Source: Oscillospiraceae bacterium (lineage in GTDB: Bacteria > Bacillota > Clostridia > Oscillospirales > Acutalibacteraceae). Taken from it: 64,000 nt of DNA. Shown piece by piece: positions 25,947-33,900 of this stretch. Where the stretch lies: contig SVOW01000003.1 of NCBI GenBank assembly GCA_015066175.1, positions 62,001 through 126,000 on the forward strand. Reading direction: 5' to 3'. Positions within the stretch are counted from its first letter, which is position 1. The number at the start of each line of letters is the position of its first letter. The position numbers were made by a program, and so were the translations under genes. The notes under the pieces were generated by a model. That model ran no database searches. It was not told the DNA's origin and saw only the letters and a list, made by a program, of their open reading frames with translations.

Positions 25947-26534
25947 TCAATTTTCCAAAAGTCTCACATATTTATAAACCGTATTTCTACTCAACCCGCA
26001 CACTCTTGCGAACTCTGACAGGTTCAGACTGCCTGATTTAAAAGCGGGATAATGTCTGAAGAATATCTGCGGGATTTGCTCTGTTGTTGTCTGCGGGCGA
26101 CCTATTTTTGCCCCCTTAGCTTTTGCGTTCGCCATGCCTGAACGCACCCGCTCTCTGATAATGCGAAGTTCAAGTTCCGCAAAAACACCTGACATCTGAA
26201 TGAAAGCGTTTGTCATGGGGTCAATCTGACCGTTAGAACAATCAACCGTAATACTGCCCACAATAACAAGCCTGAGCTTCTTTTCTCTGACCGTTTCAAT
26301 AATCTCGCAGAGTTGCTTTGTGCTTCGTGCAAGTCTTGAAACTTCAAGGGTATAAACAGTGTCTCCCGCCTGAGCATGTTCCAAGAGTGAAGAAAGTTCC
26401 TGCTTGATTGCACTGTCGCCATGTTCGTATTCAAGAAAGATTTCTGTTGCACCCGCTTTCTTCAGTTCTCTGATTTGGCGGTCAATGTCTTGTTTGCTCT
26501 CGTTGGTTGAGCATCTCGCGTATCCGTAGTTCAT
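25947..26534 (-). CDS. Serine recombinase (resolvase/invertase family)
   Basis: 195 residues, ATG 26534 with AAAAGGAAG upstream. Resolvase domain with G-Y-A-R-C-S9-T, L-E-V-S-R-L-A-R-S and the E-helix ending A-E-L-E-L-R-I-I-R-E-R-V-R-S-G, then K-G-A-K-I-G-R-P and a C-terminal helix-turn-helix (L-S-E-F-A-R-V-C-G-L-S-R-N-T-V-Y-K-Y). Length and domain order are those of Hin/Tn3-type enzymes. Different in sequence from the 234-residue enzyme of element 2. Last gene of the reverse operon starting at 27141. Confidence 0.93.
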   Translation of the reverse strand: MNYGYARCSTNESKQDIDRQIRELKKAGATEIFLEYEHGDSAIKQELSSLLEHAQAGDTVYTLEVSRLARSTKQLCEIIETVREKKLRLVIVGSITVDCSNGQIDPMTNAFIQMSGVFAELELRIIRERVRSGMANAKAKGAKIGRPQTTTEQIPQIFFRHYPAFKSGSLNLSEFARVCGLSRNTVYKYVRLLEN

Positions 26535-26548
26535 AGTTCCACTTCCTT

Positions 26549-26815
26549 TTAATTAACAAATGTATCGTATGTGAATTTAGCACCGAGTCTGAACCCCGCA
26601 ATAAAACTGTTTGCATTACCTACGCAAAGAAATTCTCCTGATTGGTTTATATATGTTTCAAACAGTTCCTTTTCTGCATCAGTTAGTTTTGTGGTAAGCT
26701 GTTCTTCCGTTTGTGATAGTGCGTTCAGCTTCTTCCTGAGGTCTGACTTCAGCTCTGTTGCAATTTCCTGTGGTTCAATGTTTCCGTAATAAAACTGTTC
26801 AATAAAGTGTGACAT
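26549..26815 (-). CDS. DUF6809-like small protein
   Basis: 88 residues, ATG 26815 with AAAGGAGA upstream. Starts M-S-H-F-I-E-Q-F-Y-Y-G-N-I-E-P-Q-E, has a long coiled-coil helix, and ends F-I-A-G-F-R-L-G-A-K-F. This pattern is common among small proteins of Clostridia mobile elements and I believe corresponds to DUF6809; the name is from memory. No function known. Middle gene of the reverse operon. Confidence 0.7.
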   Translation of the reverse strand: MSHFIEQFYYGNIEPQEIATELKSDLRKKLNALSQTEEQLTTKLTDAEKELFETYINQSGEFLCVGNANSFIAGFRLGAKFTYDTFVN

Positions 26816-26865
26816 AACATTCTCCTTTTTACTGCCCCACTGTTGCGTGGGGCAGTTGTTGTTCT

Positions 26866-27141
26866 TTAGCAGATTGTGAAACGGCGACTGCTGACCTGCT
26901 TTGTAAATTCCTTGTACATATCACCATGCGTTTTCTTGAATGCCGTTGTATCAAATCTGTTTGAGAGAACTGATGTCCAACGGATGATATATGTGCCTGC
27001 TTCAAGTTCTTCTGTGTTCTGCTGAAGCATTTCTTCTTTGAGCATATCTCTGATTGCTTCAGCCTCTGCTTTTGCATCCTCGATGATTGTTTCCCATTCT
27101 GTGAGTGCTTCGATTTTTTTGATGATTTCATTGTTTGACAT
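26866..27141 (-). CDS. Conserved mobile-element protein (91 residues)
   Basis: ATG 27141 with AAAGGAGA upstream. N-terminal helix (I-I-E-D-A-K-A-E-A-E-A-I-R-D), then a conserved-looking block E-A-G-T-Y-I-I-R-W-T-S-V, R-F-D-T-T-A-F-K-K-T-H, and an end S-S-R-R-F-T-I. Proteins with this W-T-S/R-F-D-T/R-R-F pattern are frequent beside replication or regulator genes in Firmicutes elements. First gene of the operon under the operators at 27328-27434. Confidence 0.7.
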   Translation of the reverse strand: MSNNEIIKKIEALTEWETIIEDAKAEAEAIRDMLKEEMLQQNTEELEAGTYIIRWTSVLSNRFDTTAFKKTHGDMYKEFTKQVSSRRFTIC

Positions 27142-27327
27142 GATTATTGTCTCCTTTTGTTAGGTTTTATTTGGGGAGGTTTTCAAGTGCTGAGTGGCTT
27201 TAAACATCTATGCGTATAAGCAATCTCACTCTCTCTTATCCTGTCTCAGTCTAACCTTGCATTCTTGTTTTCCCGTCAGGTACTTCCGTCTGCCTTGACT
27301 TGTGTTCCTCTCCTTAACTGTATCTAT

Positions 27328-27434
27328 ATTATAGCACTAAATATTAGTGCTGTCTATTGACATAATGCACTAACTTTTAGTGTTTTATTTGTGCAAAATC
27401 AGCACTTGTTTTTAGTGCAATAGTATGATAGAAT
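27328..27434. promoter_or_regulatory. Divergent promoters with three XRE operators
   Basis: Three 17-bp dyads of the type GCACTAA-N3-TTAGTGC lie at 27334, 27367 and 27402. The first is exactly the 17-base spacer of a reverse promoter, TAGACA (27356-27351) to TATAAT (27333-27328). The third overlaps the -35 of a forward promoter, TTGTTT (27406-27411) to TAGAAT (27429-27434). This geometry implies that the XRE protein represses both directions. Confidence 0.85.
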
Positions 27435-27462
27435 AATTACAATAGGAGAGGTGGTGTTTAAA

Positions 27463-27675
27463 ATGGCATTACAGTATAAAATAGACATAATGGCTGAGCT
27501 GAAAAACAAGGGTTATTCTTCAACAAAAATCCGTGAAGAAAAACTTATTGGTCAGTCATATCTTCAGCAAATCAGGCACGGTGAATTGGTATCATGGAAA
27601 ACTATTGATACTCTCTGTTCACTTTTGGACTGTCAGGTGGGAGATTTGGTTGAGTATGTAAAAGACCCTGAATAA
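27463..27675 (+). CDS. XRE-family regulator (Cro-like)
   Basis: 70 residues from ATG 27463, with GGAGAGGTGG upstream; a GTG at 27451 would add four residues. Compact helix-turn-helix of the kind that starts with K-I-D-I-M-A-E-L-K-N-K-G-Y-S-S-T-K-I-R-E and ends L-D-C-Q-V-G-D-L-V-E-Y, typical of small phage/element repressors. Likely binds the three adjacent dyads and so controls the reverse operon (27141 to 25947) and itself. Confidence 0.88.
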   Translation: MALQYKIDIMAELKNKGYSSTKIREEKLIGQSYLQQIRHGELVSWKTIDTLCSLLDCQVGDLVEYVKDPE

Positions 27676-28001
27676 GGTGTGCAAAAAATCATCTGTTTTC
27701 ATGAACAGTTGATGCTGACCGTTCTGAAGCGGGAAAACGCAGAAAATCACCTTGTTTTTGTTCAAGTAATTGGAAACACCTTTTCATGAACAGGCGGGGG
27801 TATGGTTTCAGGAAGAAAAAATTTTTTACTGTCATTAGTGCTTTTGCGTGGCTCACAATTATTCCAAACTGATTTTTTGTTCAGAAACGGATTTATGACC
27901 GTGAATGATGAAAAAGCATTTTCACCGTCAGACGAACCAACAGGAATATAAACGAAAAAAACGGCAAACCTTGAGATTGTCTCTCTTGGTTTGCCGTTAT
28001 C
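27676..28001. other. Intergenic stretch with a terminator
   Basis: Two copies of TTTTCATGAACAG lie about 90 bases apart, near 27695 and 27783. A terminator-like stem ACGGCAAACC/GGTTTGCCGT lies near 27960-27998. No coding sequence seen. Confidence 0.6.
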
Positions 28002-28214
28002 TTATTTCCAATTTTCAAAAATGTCTTGCATAGCTTCATTGACTGCAACATTCATCATGCTATCAATAAATCTGAAAATCTCTTTTTCAAGAATGGATTT
28101 TTCTTTTTTCTTCTTCCTGTTGGTTCTTCTGCTTGATTCATATATCTAATAGGGGGTGAAGCCTTTCAAATGCATCAATCTGGAATAGTCAGGAAGCGGG
28201 TCTCGATTTATCAT
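28002..28214 (-). pseudogene. Small conserved element protein with one in-frame TAG
   Basis: Frame from ATG 28214 (GGAGTAACG upstream) to TAA 28002-28004, 70 codons, broken only by TAG at codon 23 (28148-28146): M-I-N-R-D-P-L-P-D-Y-S-R-L-M ... T-P-Y-[TAG]-I-Y-E-S-S-R-R. Coding character is intact on both sides, so the TAG is either a recent nonsense mutation or a codon to be read through when a suppressor is present. Similar small ORFs are common in Firmicutes integrative elements. Confidence 0.6.
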
Positions 28215-28243
28215 AAACGTTACTCCTTTCAGTTGGTGTGTGT

Positions 28244-28294
28244 ATTGCTTATTTGTACAAAGTCGCTTTTGCGACTTTGTAACAAATAAGTAAT
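28244..28294. repeat. Long hairpin upstream of the 70-codon ORF
   Basis: ATTGCTTATTTGTACAAAGT... faces its near-complement, with the central stem AAAGTCGC-TTTT-GCGACTTT and arms extending about 23 bases. No T tract. Possible operator or replication structure. Confidence 0.6.
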
Positions 28295-28346
28295 ACCTTC
28301 ATTATATTTGAAAATTACATAAACAACATTATTTAAGTTTGACAAA

Positions 28347-28408
28347 AGAGTTACTTTTTCCCTCATGTAATAAATAATATATTATAAGAAGGAAAAAGTA
28401 ACTCTTTT
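28347..28408. terminator. Long-stem terminator after the wHTH gene
   Basis: AAGAGTTACTTTTTCC at about 28345-28361 pairs perfectly with GGAAAAAGTAACTCTT at about 28391-28407, with T tracts on the right and TTTTG reading leftward. Confidence 0.75.
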
Positions 28409-28409
28409 T

Positions 28410-28967
28410 TTAATTCCACCATGCACATGTTGTTATTTCAAGACCGTCACAACGATATTCGCCATTTTGCGTTTTTCTGGTGACGATTTTTCTTTTAATA
28501 GCACCGAAATCTTTTTCCAAGACGTTAAGTGCTGATGTAACTGTGTCAACACCGATGTTAAGGTCTGTCGCCATATCATTTCTTGTTACTATTGGACTTT
28601 TATTGTTGTTAAAGCACCATAGCAGAACCTTCAGAACTGCCTGCCAAGAAACATTTTCAGAACTGTAATCATGACTGGTTATTCTGTTGAGCCATTTGTT
28701 AGGGATTTGTATAACTGTTTCTTTTGAGATAGCTTTCAGTTTGTAGGTGCGCCCGCATAAACTGCTTGTTATATATCCGTTTTTTGACAGTTCTGAAATG
28801 TCTGATTTTAGCTTTTCTCTGTTGTTCGTCTGAACAGCTATGTCAAGCTGTCTGCACATATCACTGAGTGTTCCTTTGTATATTCCTTTTGGGGCAAGGA
28901 GTGAAAGAATGCGGAACTGATTCTTTTCAACTCCAAGCCATTCAAAGTAAAATTTTGCTTCGCTCAT
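28410..28967 (-). CDS. Winged-helix protein, candidate replication or partition protein of element 3
   Basis: 185 residues, ATG 28967 (GAGGATTT upstream), TAA. Two winged-helix-like halves: F-R-I-L-S-L-L-A-P-K-G-I-Y-K-G-T-L-S-D-M-C near residue 18, and K-V-L-L-W-C-F-N-N-N-K-S-P-I-V-T-R-N-D-M-A near 110 followed by V-D-T-V-T-S-A-L-N-V-L. Tandem winged helices are typical of plasmid Rep and DnaD-like initiators, so a replication role is plausible but unproven. First described gene upstream in the reverse cluster is 29928. Confidence 0.6.
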   Translation of the reverse strand: MSEAKFYFEWLGVEKNQFRILSLLAPKGIYKGTLSDMCRQLDIAVQTNNREKLKSDISELSKNGYITSSLCGRTYKLKAISKETVIQIPNKWLNRITSHDYSSENVSWQAVLKVLLWCFNNNKSPIVTRNDMATDLNIGVDTVTSALNVLEKDFGAIKRKIVTRKTQNGEYRCDGLEITTCAWWN

Positions 28968-28984
28968 AATAAATCCTCATGTTT

Positions 28985-29461
28985 TTATTCTGTCAATAGT
29001 TGCTTCTCAGAGGAAACAACGAAGCTCATGCCGTTTATGCTGGCAATAAAATTCACTAATTCTTCAACTTTACTTCTGGGCGGTTCTGCTTTGCGCTTGA
29101 AATACATGTTGTCAAAATCAGGGTACTTGTAAAGAAACCATGCACGTACTTCAGAAAAACCCTCACTATGTCCTTTTGCTTTCCATCTTTCTTCAACATA
29201 TTCGGCAAAAACGGCATTTCTACTTTCTATATCGAGTTCATGGCAGTAAATATATGCCTCTATGAAATCATATCCCAGACCTTTGTATTTATCATGGTCA
29301 TAGGTTTTTTGTGTCTTGATTTCAATTTCAAAAGTGGGGTTTAACGAAACAACCCTTTCATACTCGCGGTATTCAGGGGAAGATGTGTTTGACATCTTCT
29401 TTGAAAATGTTTTATTGATTATAATTTTGCGTTTGGCGATATCAACTTTAATTCCGTTCAT
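28985..29461 (-). CDS. Unknown element protein, paralogue of 29479
   Basis: 158 residues, ATG 29461 with AAAGGAG upstream, TGA or TAA end at 28985. Middle part K-Y-K-G-L-G-Y-D-F-I-E-A-Y-I-Y-C near residue 60 and F-L-Y-K-Y-P-D-F near 110 line up with N-Y-K-K-L-T-K-E-F-I-L-G-Y-I-E-A and F-L-N-T-Y-P-K-F of the next protein. Seventeen bases separate the two genes, so this is a tandem duplication. Function unknown. Confidence 0.65.
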   Translation of the reverse strand: MNGIKVDIAKRKIIINKTFSKKMSNTSSPEYREYERVVSLNPTFEIEIKTQKTYDHDKYKGLGYDFIEAYIYCHELDIESRNAVFAEYVEERWKAKGHSEGFSEVRAWFLYKYPDFDNMYFKRKAEPPRSKVEELVNFIASINGMSFVVSSEKQLLTE

Positions 29462-29478
29462 TATTTTTCTCCTTTCAA

Positions 29479-29928
29479 TTAACCTGCATCTTTAATTTCC
29501 ACAACGTTTGATTTTTCTGATGTTGTGCTTTTGTTTTCTTTTGCTTTTTTCTTGTCATGCTTTTGACGATCTTTCTCGTTCATAAACTTGGGATATGTAT
29601 TTAAGAACTGGTTGCGAATATAGAAAAATGAGATGGTTTTAACTTCGTTTTTTTCTTCATCGAAGTAGCTACATCCGATTGACTCAAACAACTCTTTGAA
29701 ATCATCAAGCTTTTCTTCGTCGTTTGCCTCGATATAACCAAGTATAAATTCTTTTGTAAGTTTTTTATAATTGCCCTGATTCTTTGACTTCTTGGTAACA
29801 ACCTTTGCGTTTGGATACAGTGCTTTTGCTTCAAGTAATGCTTTAAATTCAGATGTGCCAACCTTCATTGCCTTTTTGTATTCTGCTTTTGTTACAATGA
29901 TTTCATTTTTTCTTTCGTTTATTTCCAT
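29479..29928 (-). CDS. Unknown element protein, paralogue of 28985
   Basis: 149 residues; start chosen at ATG 29928 (AAAGGAAA upstream) rather than the longer frame at 29952. Charged, lysine-rich C-terminus (residues about 120-145) without conserved pattern. Shares the order (Y-K-x-L, F-I-x-x-Y-I, F-L-x-x-Y-P-x-F) with its neighbour. An 80-bp decayed copy of this gene's middle lies outside the element at 37735-37815. No function proposed. Confidence 0.65.
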   Translation of the reverse strand: MEINERKNEIIVTKAEYKKAMKVGTSEFKALLEAKALYPNAKVVTKKSKNQGNYKKLTKEFILGYIEANDEEKLDDFKELFESIGCSYFDEEKNEVKTISFFYIRNQFLNTYPKFMNEKDRQKHDKKKAKENKSTTSEKSNVVEIKDAG

Positions 29929-30391
29929 TTTAAATTTCCTTTCTGCGTACAATGCTCGCCAGCATATTATTTTCTGCGTTTATAGTCGCCACTAAATTTT
30001 ACTGTTTTTTGTGTAGGGTTTTGCGCTTGTTGTGCTTTTATTATATTAGTTATAAGATTTTCTGATAGTGTATTTATCTCCTTTCAATTTTATTTATTTT
30101 TTGCAGTTCCTTGCTTTATTGTGATTACATCTTTACCCTAAAAAATAAACTTGGTAGTGTATATCTCAATTATCAAGGTGTTTGCAGTGTGGTGTGGTGT
30201 TTCCCTCACCTGACACTGTCATTATACTACATCGGTAAATTTCTCGAAGTGTATAATTCGCCTTTCAGAATTTATGAAGTTATTATTTAATTTGATATTT
30301 TTGAAGCGGGCATGTCTATTGAAAGTTGATGTAAACCTGACTATAATTTGAATAATTGTTGTGCTTAACTTCATTTTAACTTGATTGTTTG
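29929..30391. other. AT-rich intergenic region at the right side of element 3
   Basis: No ORF above 40 codons with a ribosome site. A reverse-strand TATAAT at about 30227-30222 could serve the reverse gene cluster starting at 29928, with a leader near 290 bases. Nothing else recognised. Confidence 0.5.
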
Positions 30392-30420
30392 TTGACTTTT
30401 GGATGATATAGTTTTATAAT
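30392..30420 (+). promoter_or_regulatory. Promoter inside the right end of element 3
   Basis: TTGACT at 30392-30397, 17-base spacer, TATAAT at 30415-30420, pointing across junction copy 3. Counterpart of 14757 and 22513. Confidence 0.65.
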
Positions 30421-30459
30421 AAACTTGCAGAAAGCATGATGGGTGCATCGTTCTTACAT

Positions 30460-30485
30460 AATGATGTGTCTAATTGTTTTTATTA
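30460..30485 (+). repeat. Scar of an element left end
   Basis: AATGATGTGTCTAATTGTTT matches the right arm and tail of the junction terminators (15059-15070; 22852-22872), but its left arm is missing. Suggests a deleted fourth insertion or an imprecise excision. Confidence 0.5.
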
Positions 30486-30565
30486 AAAGGTTAAAAATGA
30501 CTGAAGTTCCCGCTCCCTTGAGCCTCTGCAACGCAGAGGCGAGTAACAAGCGAAGCTTGTACGTA

Positions 30566-30658
30566 GAAATGATGGGCTTGATCGGTGCAGGTAACAACCC
30601 CATGGTTGGTATGACAGTTGCTTGCGCAGTTGCAGTTCAGGAAGCAATGAGCAAATAA
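30566..30658 (+). repeat. Attachment-site repeat, copy 3 (element 3 / chromosome junction)
   Basis: 93-bp repeat, same in-frame tail and TAA as copies 1 and 2. Flanked by several short hairpins, including GCGAGTAACAAG at about 30539 with its complement at about 30712. Confidence 0.85.
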
Positions 30659-30810
30659 GAGAATCTTGTTACTTGCGTAATAAGAACCTGAAACGCTTTG
30701 CGTTTCAGAACCTTGTTACTCGCAAAGCTCGTAATAAAAAAATCAAGGTTTCTTGATACTTTCGGGCAACTTGTAAAAGCCCCGTTCAAAAAAATCAACA
30801 AATAAAAAGT

Positions 30811-30857
30811 CAGACACATCATTTGACAAGTTTGTCATATGATGTGTCTGTTTTTTG
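30811..30857 (+). terminator. Host terminator after junction copy 3
   Basis: CAGACACATCAT at 30811-30822 pairs with ATGATGTGTCTG at 30839-30850, with an inner TTGACAA/TTGTCA stem and TTTTTTG after. As the outermost copy it is probably the original terminator of the target gene. Confidence 0.85.
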
Positions 30858-30909
30858 TATAAAAAAACTAAAGATGAAATCAAATAATTCAGGTTTTTTA
30901 TTAAATATA

Positions 30910-30938
30910 TTGATTTATCATAAATATGATGATAGAAT
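30910..30938 (+). promoter_or_regulatory. Promoter of the dockerin protein gene
   Basis: TTGATT at 30910-30915, 17-base spacer, TAGAAT at 30933-30938, 42 bases before the ATG. Confidence 0.6.
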
Positions 30939-30979
30939 ACAAGTGTATACTTTTGCTTTAATTTAAGGGGGCAACTGTC

Positions 30980-33900
30980 ATGAAAAAGATGAAGAAAATT
31001 CTCTCAATGCTATTGGTCATGGTAATGATGTTCTCGATTTTCACTTCGGTGATTTCTGCAGAAACAATTACACCTACAGGTACAGTTTTTAAAGAAATCC
31101 CAACAACACCCGGTGAACGCCCGAGAGCACAGTTCTTTTGCACGGAAGTTACACGCGTAGCAAAAGGAGTTAATTCAACAGAGCCCGGTAATGTGATTGT
31201 CAAAGCAACGCCTTCAGGTGTGCCTGAACTTTCAGGTGCATACGCTGCACAGGCATACGCAGGAGAAACGCCTGCCGCAACAAAAATTACGTTTATATCA
31301 ACAACCGTTGGTGTTACCCCTGTGGGACTTTCCTGCAATAACGACACAGTTAAATTTACTGATTTGAAATTTGATGGTGCAACAGGCACATATTCATGCG
31401 AAATTGCAAGCGGTACTGCTGCTGCAGGCGAAGCACTTGTATTTACAATGGACTACAAATGGACTGACGGTAATGAATATCAGGAAAAGTGCGTTTCTTA
31501 TGTTGAAGGCATTGCTACAGGTGGTGTTTTCACATACATAGAATGTACTTTTAAACCATTCAGCGGCACTGCTTCTTATTATCGTACATCTGTTAGTGCT
31601 ATCACAAGACTCCTCGGCAAAAGCGTATTCTATGAACAACCCGCTTCGATTACAACTTCAGGTGGTGACCCTTATAAAACTTACGGTGTTTACAACGTTG
31701 CAACATCTGATTACATATCTAATGTTGCTTCAGGATACAACACATTGATTTATACAGACGATAAAAACGTCGAAGCCAATGGCGGAACAAAAGATATTTA
31801 TTTCACCAACTATATCCCCGGTGTTCCGACTGCCCACGTTTATGTTGACTCATCAAAAGCCACAACTCTTGCAGATATCAACCTGCGAATGGATGCAAGC
31901 ACCAGAGACCTTTCAACAAGAAATAACGGTAACCCATATACTGCAGTTTCTAATATGTACGTGCATGAAGGTCTTCAGGTAAACGGCATTCCCGGCGGAA
32001 GCAACACAACTGCCGAACAAACTATTGGCTACGTAATCCCTGCAAAAGCCGACTACGGCGTTAAGCAACAATACAAAAACACCGCCATGAACACAATCAC
32101 CGGCGGCGCAAGAGCATACAGCAAAATTTTCACAAAGGGTTTTACAGGTACCGTTGCAAATATAGCTGATGGTTCACAATATACAATTACAAATGAATAC
32201 TATTCATATAACTATGTAGACCACAGCCTTGACAGAGGTAATCTTACTACAATTGCACAAGTTGCAACACCTATTGTTTTCCATGTAGTCGATAAAGGTG
32301 CTCTTTGGACACTCCTCGACAAGGTTATGCACAACGACCCTGAATCACCATTGATAAAAAACCAATATAAGGGTACTAACCCGCAGGCATGGTATTATAA
32401 ATCAGGTTTCGCTGCTTTCCAGACTTCTTATGTTGATGCACTCCGCGTTGCAAACAATATCAAAGCAACCCAGGCAGAAGTCGACGCTGCAGTAAAATCA
32501 CTACAGACTTTATACAACAGTCTTACACTCAAAAGTGCAGACTATACAGAAGTAAATGAACTCAAAACTATTGCAGAGGCTATTATTGATAACGCATATG
32601 CTTACTCCCCCGAAGATGTTGCACTTGTTGAAGAAGCACTCTCACTTGTTAAGAAAAACTATAATATACTTTATCAGAATGCAGTTGATGTAATGGCTGA
32701 CAATTTAAGGCTTGCTATTCAGAATGCTGACCCTGCTCCTGCCGACTATCAGGCTGTTTACGCTGCAAAAATCGCTTTTGAAGAACTCGACGAAGACTAT
32801 TATACTGCCCAATCCTGGCAAAAAGTTCTTGATGTAATTGCAGGAATTGATTTTGGTCTTTCCGTTTTAGAGCAGGATGTTGTTGATGGCTATGCACAGG
32901 CTATTCTTGATGCGACAGCTGCACTTGTTATAAGAACTGCTGATTTTGCAGAATTGATTGAAGCTGTTGATGAAGCAGATTCACTGCAATCAAAATATTA
33001 CACAAACTTTGAGATAATTTACGAACCTTTAAACAACGCACACGCCGCGATTGCTGACGCTGAAATTAATTTGTGGTTGCCGGCAAGACAAAGCGAAGTT
33101 GATGAAATGCACAGACTTTTAAGAAATGCAATTGATTCACTGATTCTCAAAGACCTTGATAAATCTGCACTTAAAGAAGCTATAGATGCTGAACTTTATG
33201 TGTTGGAAAAATATTACGACCAGACTCTCCTCTCAACATACAGAGAACTTGTGGCAGATGGTCAATCAATGTATGATGACGCCACTCTCAATGCTTTTGC
33301 ACAGGATTCAATTGATGCGAAAACTGCAGAAATTATTGAAGCCTACGAAGAACTTCAGGCCTCATATAATCCTCCTGTTGATTTAACTGAACTTGAAAAA
33401 GCAATTGCAGCTGCAAAAGAAATTATAGTTGAACATTATTATGAAGATGATGCACTTGTCGAATTTCTTTCAGCTAAACTTGATGCGGAAAACCTTTATG
33501 TAAGCGATCTTACAACAGAATCACAACCTGCTGTCGATAACGCCGTAGCAAGAATTTACAATGCAATAGCTGCACTTAATATCAAACCGGCAGACACAAC
33601 AGCTCTTGCGGAATTAAGAGTTACACTTGCTTCAATGCTTTCTGAAAAGCTCAGAATAACAACTTACATTGATGGTGAACTCGGAGAAAAGAAAGTTATA
33701 AAGTATAACGAAGCAGATGTTCTCACACTTCTTAAAGAAGTAAACGAATTGCTGGATGAAGAAAATCTTACAATAAAAGATAATGAGCGAATTAATGTAT
33801 TTGTTGAAAACATCAATGAGCGTATTTCTGCTCTTGAAACACCTGAAACTGACGAATATCTTCAGGTTGCCATTGATGAATATGCTACATTTGATTCATA

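Noticed and set aside
30443-30658. 71-codon ORF over junction copy 3
   Set aside because: Only the last 30 codons, restored by the attachment repeat, are gene-like; the front part is scar and small palindromes without a ribosome site.
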